Part shown: positions 1-12,480 of the stretch, one piece after another | Position numbering within the stretch: the first letter of the stretch is position 1 | How the letters are laid out: every line of letters begins with the position of its first letter | From: Puccinellia tenuiflora | Lineage: Eukaryota > Streptophyta > Magnoliopsida > Poales > Poaceae | Assembly: GCA_012064385.1 (NCBI GenBank) | Contig: QRDG01000240.1 | Coordinates: forward strand, 1,161,332-1,225,331 | DNA: 64,000 nucleotides | Direction: 5' to 3' | Translations under genes and position numbers: made by a program | The notes under the pieces: model-generated | Database searches by the model: none | What the model was told of the DNA's origin: nothing | Seen by the model: only the letters and a program-made list of their open reading frames with translations

Positions 1-1170
1 TTTGTGCAATCTGGTTTCATTTTATTTGGAAATGTATATAAGCAATATTTTTATTAAATTCATTTTGGAATCAAGCCATAATTAGAGTAAATGAATGTGC
101 ATTTTGTCAAATTATGTATCTAATCAACATTTGTTCAATGTGGTGGCTATTTTGAAAATTAACCTAATCAATTTTTTTCCAATTAAAGTGACAATTAATC
201 AGACCTTTTTTTAAATACAACCATAGTTAGAGCAAATGCCTTTGCATTCGGTTGAAATACTGATCTAATCATTTTTTTCCCAAAAATTAGTGCTATTCTG
301 TTTTCTTTACAAATATATGGAATTTGGTTTCTTTGGTTTGAAAATGTATGTAAGCAAACATTTTTTCCTTGAAGCTATTTGTATTTTTTGAATTCAATTA
401 GAAGCAAGCCATAATTAAAGTAAATGATTTTGCATTTTGTGAAAGAAATTTTCTAATCAATCATTTGTTTTAGAATGTAGTGACTATTGTGGTCTCATTT
501 CATTTGGGAATTTACCTAATCATTTTTTATCTAATACAGGCATAGTCGGAGCAAATGAATTTAACTCTTTTTTTTTAAATGCGAAATGTAGGGACTATTT
601 GTTTTGTTTCGTTTTTTTTTTTTACAAAATTGTGGAATCTGGTCTTACTTCATTTGGAAATTTACCTAAACTTTTTTTTATTATAGTGATTATTAATCAG
701 GCCTTTTTTTTTAAATACAGCCATAGTTAGAGCAAATGAATTTAACTTTTTTTTTGAAACATTTGTTTTCAAATGTAGTGACTATTTTGGTCTCATTTCA
801 TTTGGAAATTTACCCAAACATTTTTTTTTAATACAGCCACAGTTAGAGCAAATGATTTTAACTCTTTTTTTAAATGCGGTGGCTATTTTTTGTATATGAG
901 CAAACATTTTTTGTTTAAAGTTATTTGTATTTGTTAAATTCACTCTGGAATCAAGCCATAATTAGGGTAAATGAATTTTCATTTTGTCAAATTATTTATC
1001 TAATAGAACAAATGTAGTGATTTTTTTTAATTTATGGAATCTGGTCTTATTTCATTTGGAAATTTACCTAATATTTTCTTTTTTTTTTTCAAATTTATAG
1101 ATTTTGGTCTCAATTGTTTTGGATATGTGTTTTAAAAGTTCAATAGATTCGGAAAAATAAAATTTACCTA
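1..1170. repeat. AT-rich degenerate array (copy A)
   Basis: The stretch has no credible coding region. A phrase like GCCATAATTAGAGTAAATGA recurs at irregular spacing of roughly 100-180 bases. Between occurrences are TTTCATTTGGAAATTTACC and runs of T. It matches copy B from about 13629 onward almost base for base. It looks like decayed non-coding interior of a transposon or a degraded satellite. Confidence 0.7.
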
Positions 1171-1189
1171 ATCATTTTTTTTCCAAACT

Positions 1190-2000
1190 TGTAGAATTTG
1201 GTTTCAATTGTTTTGGATATGTGTTTGAACAGTTCAAAAGATTCAGAAAAAGAAAAAGATGGAAAAAGGAAAAGGAAAAAAAAACTGGCCGGAGCCATCT
1301 CTGCGGCCCAAGCCCACTGTCGACGTCACGATGGCGTCGACGGCGGCCGGTCACGCGGCGGCAACGGCGACCATGGCCAGGCGGCGCCACCGCGACGCGG
1401 GACGCGGGGCTGGACGCGCTGGATGCGGCTCGGCGCGGGGGTGGCTGCAGGTGGTGGCGCCGCCCATTTTGGGCCACCGGAGCGGCGGCGGCGGCGCGCG
1501 GACGCCGCGGACGGCAGGGGGCGTGGCGGCGGTGATTTCGGCGACGGCGCGGCTTACCGGCAGCTGATCCGCGGCGAGGCGGGAAAGGGCGCGGCGGCGG
1601 AGCTCCCGGTCTTGTCGGATTCGAGCGAGGAGCAGCAGGGTGGCCGCGCCGCGCGTCGGCGGCGTCGGCGGCATCGCCGCCGCGCGGGAGAGAGAGGGAG
1701 GGAGGGGGGGTCTGCGGAAGTTTTACAAAAAAGTCCGCCTGTTTTCCGGAATTCGCAATTCGGTCCCTCCGCACGTTGAAACGTGGACTGCGGGTTCGAT
1801 TTCCGTTTTCCACAGGGGCGTTTCTGCAAAAGCTTGATCGACGCCTCTGCTGGCCGTCGGATCGACGCTGCACGGCCAGGATCGCCGCTACTGTAGCTAC
1901 TGTAGCGCTACAGTAGATACTGTATCTGTGAACAGTTCCCGAGCGCTCCTGAGGCGAGAATTCGTCCTACTTTTATATATAGATAGATAGATGCAGACAC
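1190..2000. other. GC-rich block, probable transposon part (copy A)
   Basis: Composition changes abruptly from AT-rich to very GC-rich at about 1300 and back by about 1950. Long open frames exist on both strands but consist of Arg, Ala, Pro and Gly runs with no domain, so they are read as composition artefacts. The block ends with CTACTGTAGCTACTGTAGC and then TATATATAGATAGATAG. A near-identical block sits at 14815-15630. I cannot assign a family. Confidence 0.5.
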
Positions 2001-2720
2001 ACTTTGGTCATGGCCATGGCCAGCGGAAGGTTCATCAGATCCATCTCATAACACCTGGTGCCAGATCACAAAACTACCGGACTTTACGTCAGGCGGATGC
2101 CAGATCTAGCAAATCGTCCTCTCAAATTATGAAAAATTTATACCTCTACATACCACTCAAATTATGATATATTTATTAATTGTTCTAATATTCATCATAG
2201 ATGGGTCCGCCAAAATGAATACAACGTGATTGTGCAAGTATAAAGAACTGTCAGTACTATTTAAGGAGGTACTACTTGTCCAGTGCCGAAATACCTTGTA
2301 CAGGGAACTAACATTTTCTATCTTGTTTTTTTTTTTCAAATATGTAATCTTTGAGCTCTGTAGCACATAGTATACCATTAGTAGGAACCGTTCTTGTTGG
2401 GCATTTTCCATTCAAACACTAAAAGTTATACTTTTGTTCCTAGAACCAGTTCCCAACGTTGGTGTTGGCAGGCTGGTCTCATGAAGGAGGTTACCCAAAC
2501 AGGTAAAAGTAGAAAACCACATAATTTCAAATATATAAGAAAATTTAGACACCCAAAGATAATCTTTGTAGAAAAAAAGAGCACACGATATGTAACATTA
2601 TCACATATCCTCACAATCGTGCATTACTGCATGATGTATAGTATCATCTTGCTCAAGATAGAGCATACATGATACAAACTACAATGCTTAGTAGGATAGA
2701 TGCATGATCTATAGCGTGGC
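2001..2720. other. 3' flank of F-box copy A
   Basis: This is the downstream flank of the minus-strand F-box pseudogene and matches 15630-16347 of copy B. The part nearest the gene also resembles the 3' flank of the third paralogue after 31375 (both contain ATGCACGA followed by TGTGAGGATATGTG). That shared flank points to DNA-level duplication of all three genes rather than retrocopying. No other gene is visible here. Confidence 0.6.
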
Positions 2721-4145
2721 CTACATAATCTCCTCTTCTTTAGGGAAAGCTGGTCTAAACCACATCGGCCTTTGATATGGATTGCTTGGTCCGGAATAAT
2801 TGATCAAGGAGACATTACCAGGGACATCCTCGACGCTCAGATCGATGGCAACAACATAATGCTCGGACACATCAGCAAAGTATACATAATTTTTCTTCAA
2901 GTCTCCGAAGGGCACTGACACGGGAACATAGAAAGGATAGTTTATCCCCATAAATAAGGCCCGATCACCAATATTACGAACTTCTTCTATGCTTTGTGCA
3001 TCAATGTCTACCTCATGAGCACAGCCCATCCACATCGAAGTTCCAATGGTTGCTAAGACCTGGTCCTGTATGGCTCCATCTTATAGGAATATCTTCCCCG
3101 TACGGGCTGACAATTAGTATATTGTCTTTGAGGGATGGCGCCAGAAAATAATGAAAGTGCCCTTCAGCGTTAATGAATGAACTCACAAGTAGCTTGGGAT
3201 TTCTTCCTCCTTGGTCCAAATCCCATGACCACAAGTCACCGTTCCGACAAATGGCGATAATTTTATCTCTATGCAACATATATAGCATCGGAGAACCAAT
3301 AACTTGTGGGAATATCCAATAATGTAATCCATCCATCACACCCAGCCATAGTATAGGCTAACTCGAAGAATGATATGGCAATGGCAAAATAGCCACCAGC
3401 TTCAGTAGGAGTTCGGCACAGTTTTACGTGACCAGATGACCATGGCAGCGGATAATAAGGCAAAGGGATGCAAAGTCCTGTGATAGGATTCAGAAGCTGG
3501 ATGTACGTTTCTTGATCAGTGGTCACTAGCCATTCATCTTTGCCGCCTATCCATTTCCCATGTCTCAGGCCCTCCACCTCAACTAAGAATTCCTCCCTTG
3601 AAAGGACTATGTCGTGGACAAAAAACATACCTCGCTCCCAAGCATCCGGGATCTCCCAGCCGGATTCAGAGGGGGAGGTAAGCAGAGTAGGCGCACCAGG
3701 TAGGAGGCGAGGTTTCTCGGTATACACCTCTGCCCAGGGTCTACAGACCAAAGGGACACCGAGGAGGATGGCAAAGGCGTCGAGGCGGTCGAGAATCAGA
3801 CGACACATGTCTGGTGGAAGATTGATCCATGCATGGACGTCGTCGGCGGAATTAGTGTCTGCATCTGCATGTAGACAATCAGAAACTTGGTTAACAATTA
3901 ATGGAGTCCATTAGTTGTGAATTTTGTTCGAGTGATCAGTTGATCGTAGCAACAAACCAGCAAGATGCAATAAGAGAATATCTAGTTGCTGCAGACGGAC
4001 ATGCATATATTCATATATACGTACCAGCGTGATCCAGATCTCCGTGTGGGTTTTCCATGGAAACAACGACCTCGGTGATCTCCTCGTTGATCTCTGTGGT
4101 CGCCTCCTCCACGCTCTGATGGTGCTGCGCGTAGTTGGGATTCAT
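2721..4145 (-). pseudogene. F-box/DUF295 (KIB1-4 beta-propeller) protein, copy A, broken
   Basis: Proteins of this family pair an F-box, which binds SKP1 in SCF ubiquitin ligases, with a C-terminal DUF295 region. My model has exon 1 at 4145-4025 (40 codons plus one base, donor GGTACGTA) and exon 2 at 3864-2721. The junction gives an in-frame Asp, and exon 2 opens with DTNSADDVHAWINLPPDMC. Indels upstream of 3864 fall in the intron. F-box residues LPPDMCRLILDRL and VCRPWAEVY are clear. The reading frame breaks at about 3271-3290 (a net +1 insertion relative to the paralogue at 30110), and copy B shares that break. It breaks again near 3018-3030, where copy A has lost two single bases that copy B keeps. 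The second part carries DUF295 hallmarks such as GDRALFMGINYPFYV. A truncated F-box product remains possible. Confidence 0.85.
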
Positions 4146-4229
4146 GGTGACTAAGCGTGCGGCTGCCGAGTTGGTGTGAGCACGGAGACGGTGGCTGGGG
4201 AGTTCGCAAGAGCGGTGGTGGCCTGTGGC

Positions 4230-4237
4230 TTTTAATA
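4230..4237 (-). promoter_or_regulatory. TATA-like box of F-box copy A
   Basis: On the minus strand the sequence reads TATTAAAA about 85 bases before the exon 1 ATG. It is conserved in copy B at 18075-18082. Upstream words CTCCGATACGG and GTTGCGTCCGAACG are also found before the third paralogue (29930-29965), which supports a shared ancestral promoter region. Confidence 0.5.
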
Positions 4238-4616
4238 CGGCGGCGGCAGGGGGTGTCTCGTTCGGACGCAACGGTCGGAAGGCTCTCCGGTTTGCTTACC
4301 GTATCGGAGACCCTGAGCTGTGTACAAGCGAAAGTTTTAATGATGGTTGTTTTTGGTAAGGTCGGATAACTCCCTTCCAATTCTTGTTTCCTGCGGTGCT
4401 GTAACCAAGCTGGCCGTAATACTTAGGACCGTAATTTTTTTATTTATGAAACACGTACGTCCACGAGTGAACCAGCTGGCCGAACTTTTGATTTTTCTCT
4501 CTCTAAACGCTATGTTCTTCATTGTGGAATTTTTTCTACTCCGACACTTGGTTTATTTCTTTTTATTTCTGCAATAATATTTTTGGGTCGACTATCTTTG
4601 TGTGAGGAGCATGTTT

Positions 4617-7600
4617 TTGTTCGAAAAAGGGATAGCCCGGCCTCTGCATCGTTGAAGGGGTGCATATAGCCTCTTTTGCGTTATTAAAGATGCTTAAACA
4701 AGAATACGTTTCAAGGATCATTATAAGATTGAGACATGTATCAATCAGCGGAAAAAGATAAAATCCTGAATCACCTATGCATCAACATGATAATCTAAGG
4801 TCCAGCCGCCGGCTGCACTGGTTGTGTAAGTCCGGCGCAGCAATTTCCATACGGTTGCACCCATAACTCTTGTCCCGCATGCGCTCCTCCGACTGGAGAA
4901 AGGACCACATACGGATCTAATACGTAACTAAAGGAATAAACCTGCAAAAAGATGGAGTTTTTTATTTGTTAAGAAAACTCATTTCACACATGCCACATGG
5001 TCCAGAGTAAAGCACAAACACCCACTCGAATTTAAGCTTTATCTTTTTTTAGCAATCCTACTTAATCAACTTCCGAACATATTGGTTATATTGGTTGGTG
5101 GAGTAATATGAACTGTCACGAGCACAATACGCCAAATAGTCTTTGCAAAAGGGCAAGAAATACAAAACGTTATTGTGTCCTCTTTGTCCCACCAAAAAAA
5201 CACTTCAGATTTCCTTACCAGTTTCTTTTAGTCACATTATTGTTTTTCAAACTTTATTTTCAATGGAGAAAGCATATAAAGATCTTAAATTTGAATGGAT
5301 CTTACGAAGGTACGAAGATACATAGATTTAACAATAAAAGAACCTGAAGTCGCTAAAGGCCAATTAAATGTATCACAGTTTTCTGATAAATGTATATCCA
5401 TAACTGATTAACTACATGGAGTCATCTATACCATTTATTACTGGTTAAAGACCGTCTGAAAGCTATATTCATAGTATCTTCTCCCATCATGTTGCCACCA
5501 AAACTTAGAGAGAAGAATATTGATGTGAAAGTGGAGTATCGCCTAACCAAATGTCCTCCCAACGCCTAGTGTTCTCTCTGTTTCCAATAACGAATGATAA
5601 TCAGTTGATTTCACTTGCAATTGTGATAGAGTTTTTTAGTATAGTATTTGTTAAGAGATCTTGCCAAAACCCTTCTTCGTTAAAATTTTTGAAGAACCAC
5701 TTTTTTATAACTCTCAAACCTCAACACCGAGACCCCCTTGATCCTTAGGTCTAAAAGGTATGTTCCACTTAGTTGGTCAATATTTCCTTTTATGTCAATC
5801 AATTTGACAAAAGAAACGTGATCTGCAAAAATCTAATATTTTTTGTACCCCTCTAAGTATTTGAAACAAATACAACATAAATATCGGAAGGGTAGTAAAA
5901 CAGAGTTAATTAAGACAAAATGATCTCCATGTGATAACAATTTACTCACCCAACAACACAATTTCTTCTCAAATTTTGGTCTTCAACCGGTTTAAATTCT
6001 TCATTTTTTTAGATTTCTAAAGTCAACTAAAATTCCCAAATATCTAACTGGAAGAGGTCCAGATTCACATCCGAGAACTCTTTATATTGATACTCTACAT
6101 ATCTTTACCAAAGAAAAATCTCGCTCTTGTGAAAATTAATTTTCAAACCTGAAAGTTGCTCAAATATACAAAGAATTAATTTCATATTTAAAATTTTAGT
6201 ATTGTGAGCCATGAAAATAATCATATCGTCTGCGTATTGTAGAATAGACGCTCCACCCTCAATTAAATGAGGGTTGAGCCTCTATACTTGCCCAGCCTCC
6301 TTTCCTCGAGCAATTAAGATAGCTAACGTATCACCAATAATATTAAACAAAATAGGAGAGAGAGGATCTTCTTGTCTCACCGTTGATTCTAATAACTACG
6401 CTCTCTTTGATTAGAAATTGATTTATCTAGTCACACTATATAGGATCAAAGCCTTTCATACGCATCGCTTTTAAAGTCATTAATGTTATATAGTATGCTT
6501 TCTTGAAATCAATCTTGAGGTGAACAGCATTCTTCCTATTTCGATACTTTCATGGAGAACCACAACTCCTTCAAGATTGGGACGGTCAGCCAAAAAACAT
6601 GTTTGTGTTGGGCGAATTACTTTATGTGCAATTGCTAAAATACGGTTATTTCGCACTTTTGTGAAAACCTTAAAACTTACATTTAGGATACAAATAGTTG
6701 GTACTGATGAATTTGGACAACATTTTATTTTTAGGTAGGAGAATAATATTACCACATTTCAGGTGATATAAAGATAGTTCACCTTGTTGAATTTATGGAC
6801 TAATTCAATAAAGCCTTCCCTTATAAAAAAAACAAAACTTCTGTTAGAACTCGGAAGGGAACCCGTCTGGTCCCGATGCCTTATTCTGCATTATTATTAT
6901 CTATTTGCATAATAGCTTCATACATTTCCTCATCTCTGAAGTTAGTTGTACGAATACTATTTTGTTCCACCGACAACTTTGGAATATCATTATTCATTGA
7001 TTATATCATGTTACGGTTACGCATGGTGACTACAAACAATATTTTTTGTAGTATTCAGTGATATATACTATCATATTCTCTTGTCCCACGATGGTCCCTT
7101 CATCTTGTTTTAACTAGAATATCTTCTTCCTTCCAACTTTACATTTTTAATAAGATGTTTAATTTTGGCGTGTTTATCCAACTTGGAATCTTCATCGTGC
7201 CTTAGTATATTTATTTTATCATTTTCTTATCGTATTCCCTCTCTTTCAGCTAGACAAACATGGGCTGTATCAATTTTTGATCCAAAAGGCTTGTCGTAGT
7301 TATTTTTTATAAACAAAACTCTGATTGCGAGCCCATCCCCTAAGAAATTAAACTCCTTGGGTTACGTATCTTATTCTGCCATCTGTCCATAGGGCTATTT
7401 ACAGTCAAGACCGATGCCCTCTATTGGCCCTCCGTCTCATAGAAACCATCTTGACGAACTCAATATAATTCAAAAAAATGGGCCTAAGTAACCAAGTAGG
7501 CTTTATCCCTTGAATCTAGAAGCAAAGGTGTATGGTCCGACCTCGCACGAGTAAGCGCCCTAACATTCGTTAAAGTTAAATTTTCTAGGTGGGATCTAGA

Positions 7601-7790
7601 TCTCTCAGACAATTTGACCCTTCTTGTAATTTTGGATAACTTCCTTCTACAATCCCTTATAAATATTGGAGCTACCGTCACCGCATATTCTCGGGATAAG
7701 ATAAGATCTAGAGTAAGATTTCTTGTGAGAATTGGTGTGGCAACGATCGGTATAGGTTTGAGGCCTAGGGTAAACAAAGAATGAGCTTCG
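4617..7790 (-). mobile_element. L1-type LINE relic (copy A)
   Basis: This is a decayed non-LTR retrotransposon on the minus strand. An endonuclease C-terminal piece lies at 7777-7484 (TNVRALTRARSDHTPLLLDS). Reverse transcriptase pieces follow at 6755-6486 (ILNVSFKVFTKVRNNRI, NLEGVVVLHESI), the catalytic YADD is within about 6275-6205 (ILQYADDMIIF), and zinc-finger/tail remains lie near 5160-4800. The 3' end reads GATGCAGAGGCCGGGCTATC near 4617-4655. Many stops and frameshifts make it inactive. Copy B holds the same relic with different small indels. Confidence 0.82.
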
Positions 7791-7811
7791 AAATATGATA
7801 TTTACATATAT

Positions 7812-9640
7812 ATATATGTGAGGTACACTACATATGGATACATGCTTCCAAGGAGACCATCATAGAATGATGTCCCGTTCTCTGCATACTTAAAAACCAC
7901 GCGATAACACTAACCCTTAATGGAATATATCTACTTTGTCTTGATTTTGCGGCATGCTAACATTTCGAAACTGTATCACAAAAATAAAATCAATTGTCCT
8001 ATATATAAATATATTTTTAAATACTTTTCCGCTTCTATTAAAATGGTCCATTCATGTTAAATAAAAAGCCACATTTCTCAACGAAGAAGTTTATACTGCA
8101 AACTATTGTTCATCTCACAAATATTTTGTAGGGAACATCATTTTCAACTTGTTCAGGACATCATTTTCTATCAAAATATGTCTTGTTATCTACGAAAATG
8201 GTCATGTGTTCAAAAGAAAATTAACTTCTCGACCGAAAAAAAATTCTACGAATTCTTTTTTCTAAATATGTTTATAGTATGTAAATATGTTAATGTCTCT
8301 GAGATATGTGTTAGTGTCTCCGAAAAAATGTTCAGTAGCATCAAATATGGGAAAAAAGTGTACAAGGACTAGGATAGGGATGTATTGATGAGATGCTGTG
8401 TTCATCAAGACTCGTTAGCATTATAGCCCATATTGTTAAGCTCTTTACGGATAATGATGAAAACAACAAGATCAAATTGGATCGTTAATTATGTGCTCTT
8501 GAGCCCTAGCGAGCTGCTCGTTAAGAATCTAAATATGTTACATGCATACAACAAAAATGCATCAGGATTCAGAAAATTTTTGTTATGTACTAAATACACA
8601 CATCTGCATACAATCATTTGGGATATGTCCGAGTAGGCATACAAGTCTACTTGATTAGCCCACGAAGACAAAAATATATACACATGGTCAGCTCCACTTC
8701 ATGATGGGCTCCAAATTGGCGCGATTAGATAGCCTAGCGAGTACCTCGTTTAGCTCGTTGATGTTAACAAATGTATGTGGAGGTACACTACATGTGGATA
8801 TATGCTTCCAAGCAGAAAATCATAGAATAAAGTATCTTTGTATACTCCAAAACCACGCGATAACACTGACCCTTAGCGAATTGTATGTTCTTTGTCTTGA
8901 TTGTGCGGCGTGCTGATATTTTGAAAACGTATCACAAAAATGAAATCAACTATATTATATACAAATATTGTTCAAATACGGTTCCCCTTCTATTAAAATG
9001 GTTAATTCATGTTAAATAAAAAACCACATTTCTCACTGGAAAAGTTAAGGCCGCAAACTATCAGCTAATAAGATATTTTGTAGGGAACATCATTTTGAAC
9101 TTTTTCGGGAACATCATTTTCCATCAAAATATGTCGGTCATCCATGAAAATGGTCATGTGTGTCAAAAAAGATTCAACTTGTCCATAAAAGGTAAAAACA
9201 TTTTCTACGAACTATTATTTTTTAATATTATGTAAATCCCACAAATATGTTAGTGTCTCCGATAAAAATCTTCAGTAGCATCAAGTATGTTGAGAATAAG
9301 TGTATGAGGACAACGATAGGGCTGAAATAACGAGATACTCGGCTCGTTAAGACTCATGAACATTATGGCTCATGTTGTTAATCTCTTTAAGGATAACAAT
9401 AAAAAAACAAGATAAAATCGGATCGCTAATTATGTGCTCGCGAGCCCTAGCGAGCTGCTCATAAGAAGCTAAACATGTTACACGCATACAACATAAATGC
9501 ACCAGGATTTAGAAAATGTTGGTTAAGTACTTCATACATGCATCAGGCAGAGTAGACATGCTTACAATTATTTGGGATGTGTCCGAGTAGGCATACATGT
9601 CTACTTGATTGCATATTTTGGGGGTTCCTTTTTCAACATT
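7812..9640. repeat. Direct tandem repeat, about 0.95 kb per unit (copy A)
   Basis: Two diverged units start at about 7816 and 8768 with GAGGTACACTACAT and run through shared phrases such as AAAACCACGCGATAACACT, GGGAACATCATTTT and GAGCCCTAGCGAGCTGCTCG. No coding region is convincing. The pair sits between two related LINE relics and is present again in copy B. It may be internal sequence of an older transposon. Confidence 0.75.
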
Positions 9641-9779
9641 TCTTTCCCGCCAAGTGGGAAAGCACAAAACTTATTTTGGTTCTGGCTTTAGCTTCACCTT
9701 GTTACTTTTCGGGATCGGGTGTTTCCACTTCTCACCGTAGTACCCGGTTTGTCTTGATTGGTGATTGATAAGAAGTTTA

Positions 9780-11203
9780 ATGCTGAAGATTTTTGGTAAG
9801 GCCGGATAACTCCATTCCATTTCTTGTTTCCTATTGTACTGCGACTAGTTGGCCGTAATGTTTAGGACCGTACCAAGTCCACGGGTGAACCAGCTAGCCG
9901 AACTTTTGTCTTTCCCTCTCTAATAGCTATTGTCTTCATTGTAAAATTTGTTCTATTCGCAAAACTCATTTATTTATCTTTTTATTTCTGCAAAATGTTT
10001 TTGGGTCGACTACCTTTGTGTGAGGAGCATTTTTTCTGAAAAGGAGATATCCCCGACCTCTATCAAATTGGTCCATATAGCCTCTTTATTGCGTTATTAA
10101 AGATTTTCAAACAAGATTACAATTCAAAGATCACATAAGGTTGAGACATGTATCAAGAAGTGGAAAAATATAAATTATGAATGGCCTATGCATTAACATG
10201 ATAATCTAAGGTCAAGCCGCCAGCCGCATTGGTTGTATAAGTCCCGCGCAACCATTTTCAGTTCCATACAGTTACATCCAGAATCTTTGTCCTGCATGCG
10301 CTCCTTCAACCGGAGAAAGGGCCACATACAGATCCAATACATGACTGAAGAAATAACCCTACAACAATATGGAACCTTTGACACATGCCAGCCCAGAGTA
10401 AAGGTGAAACACCCACTCGAATTTGAGTTTTATCATTTTAGCAATCCCATTTAAACCAATTCCCGAACAAATTTGTTATATTGGTTGGTGGGTGTATTAT
10501 AAAAGTTCAATTGTACAATACACCTAATAGTATATGCAAAAGGGCAAGAAATTAAAAAAATGTATTGTTTTCTCTTTGTCACAAAAACAACACTTCATAT
10601 TTCATTTCTAGTTTCTTCTACCAAGATTATCGTTTGTCAAATTTTATTTTTGATGGTGAAATCATGTAAAGATCTTAATTCTGAATGGCACTTTCATTTT
10701 TCAGATGTACTTGCATACATATCACAATTTTCTAATAAATCGATATCCGCTAACTGATAAAAACCTTAAATCTCACATTTACGAGACAAATAGGTCGGTA
10801 CCAAAGTTCAGGAGATATAAAGGTAGTTCACCTTGTTGGAATTTCTAGAGTAATTCCAAAAGTTCTGATAGAATTTTACAGGCAACCCGTCTATTCATGA
10901 TGCCTTCTATTTGCGTAATAGCTTCATACATTTCCTTCTCTATGAAGTCAGCTGTAGGAATACTATTTATTCCACCGACAATGTCAAAAAATATTATTAT
11001 TCAGTGATTCGATCGTGTTATATATATATAGTTGTTATGCATCGCGGCTCCAAACAACTTTTTTGTAGTATTGAGTGATATATACTATTAGATTCTCATG
11101 TCCCACAATGGTCACTTCATCTTGTTCGAGTTGAAATATCGTCTTCCTTCAATTTTACCATTTGCAATAACATGAAAATATTCATTATTGTAACCCCCCC
11201 CCC

Positions 11204-11234
<31 letters not shown>

Positions 11235-11560
11235 ACCTTCTTGCACATGTTTAATTTGGCATGTTGATCCCAGCTGGAGTCTTCATCGTGTCTTAGTATA
11301 TTTATTTTATCATTTGCTTGCCTCATTGCCTCTCTTTCAGCTAGACAAAGACGGGGTTTTTTCAGCTCTCCAATCCAACAAGGTCTATTGTATTAAGAAT
11401 TTGTTGTTTTTCAGTTTTGTAAACAAAACTCTGATTATGCTCTTGCTCGTCCCCTATGAAAGCTCCCCAGGTGATGTATCATTCTGCTATCTCTCCATGG
11501 AGCTATTTACAATCGAGACCGACACCACTGTTGGGCCACCATCCCGTAGAAACCATCTTC
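9780..11560 (-). mobile_element. Second, older LINE relic with flank (copy A)
   Basis: This region resembles 4340-7440 but is more diverged and shorter. It includes the non-LINE flank GGCCGGATAACTCCATTCC and CTAGCCGAACTTTTG, so flank and LINE were copied together. The minus-strand frame at 10384-10193 keeps the LINE tail (MQDKDSGCNCMELKMVARDL, CGWRLDLRLSC). Most of the reverse transcriptase has been lost. Confidence 0.7.
11194..11237. repeat. Compound microsatellite (C)n(AC)n (copy A)
   Basis: A run of 27 C is followed by eight AC units. Copy B has the same compound repeat at 28149-28192 with slightly different run lengths. Run length in homopolymers is also where assembly errors concentrate. 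Confidence 0.9.
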
Positions 11561-12257
11561 AGGAATGCCATGGTGAAGCAACTTGTTGTCAAGTAACAGT
11601 TGCCAAGTGTGGCACTCGGCAAACATGTTGCCAAGTATTTTTAGCCCCTCACTGAGTGCCACGGGAACTCGTCAATTATCCAGAAGTCGCTAGTGGTTGT
11701 ACATAAAACAATATATAATTCATATTTTTTATTATTCACGTGTTCAGCCCAACTAGTTTAACATTTCAGATGTACCATCTCATTTGATTTACAAATGTCA
11801 AAATCATTTTTATAATCATTGAATGATCCTAGTCTTTTAATCACCAAGAGTGTCAGTCTTGCGCTGGCTAGGTATGAAAAACTATTAAATACATTCTGAG
11901 TGTATAATAAAGACATAAATTCAAAAATCAGAAAATAAAAAACACGAAAGATTTAATAGTTTTTCATACGAAAATGATATTTTGAGGTTGTTATATATTT
12001 TATTATAATTATAAAATAAATTTACAAAAAGTTCTAGGCAGCCATTGTCAATATATATTTAACAATTACTATATTAATTGAAAGTGTGAAATTTTTGTTG
12101 CTATAGCAGGACTTCCAAGTCAAGTCAATATTTTTAGTTTTTTGCCCTTCGCCGAGTGCCACGGGCACACGACAACTACTTAGAAGCCGGTAGTGGTTCT
12201 ACGGAAGTCAAAAATAAAATTATTTTTTTTTATTTTTTATGTTTGCAATGCAACTCC
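11561..12257. other. Decayed transposon-like stretch (copy A)
   Basis: No gene is visible. Words such as GTGGCACTCGGCAAAC and TTCGCCGAGTGCCACGGGCA resemble subterminal repeats of CACTA elements, but no terminus or target duplication is clear. The stretch is AT-rich apart from these words and is shared with 28500-29250. Confidence 0.4.
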
Positions 12258-12480
12258 CACTACCACAGAAATGGCTATCAGTGGCGCACCAAATTGGAAT
12301 TCTGTGGCGCACCCCCAGGTTTGCTGGGTGCGCCATAGAATTCTCGACACAAAAATATTTTCTGTGGCGCACCTTGCTTGGTGCGCCACAGAAATGTGAG
12401 AATTCTGTGGCGCACCAAGCAAGGTGCGCCACAGAAATATATTCTGTGGCGCACCTTGCCTGGTGCGCCACAGAATTCTG
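12258..12480 (+). mobile_element. CACTA-type terminus with GGCGCACC subterminal repeats
   Basis: The sequence switches at 12258 to CACTACCACAGAAATGGC. It is followed by many direct and inverted copies of TGTGGCGCACC / GGTGCGCCACAG, the usual build of a CACTA end. The flank AACTCC before it matches copy B, where AACTCC runs straight into ACTAGTTCAG near 29252. Copy B therefore looks like the empty site for a TCC target. The other end of the element was not found, so it is truncated or the duplication junction lies inside it. Confidence 0.65.

Larger units (their letters stand above)
1..12257. repeat. Tandem segmental duplication, copy A
   Basis: This stretch recurs from about 13629 with the same order of parts: AT-rich array, GC-rich block, minus-strand F-box pseudogene, LINE relic, tandem repeat, second LINE relic, poly-C/CA microsatellite. 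In the F-box part the offset to copy B is about 13627. After the CACTA insertion in copy B it becomes about 17 kb. The copies differ by scattered substitutions and small indels, one extra exon and two transposon insertions, so they are real diverged copies. The left edge of copy A lies before the window. Confidence 0.93.

Noticed and set aside
1172..1873. Long overlapping open frames in the GC-rich block (also 14823-15501)
   Set aside because: Frames are open on both strands because stop codons are rare at this composition, products are Arg/Pro/Ala-rich, and indels between the two copies shift the frames.
3865..3914. Apparent frameshifted N-terminus in F-box copy A (ATG at 3905 region, stop soon after)
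   Set aside because: With exon 2 starting at 3864 after the acceptor CATGCAG, these bases are intron, so the indels there do not break the protein.
11194..11237. Poly-C/AC run as a regulatory or G-quadruplex signal
   Set aside because: It occurs identically in decayed transposon sequence in both copies and is best read as a simple microsatellite.
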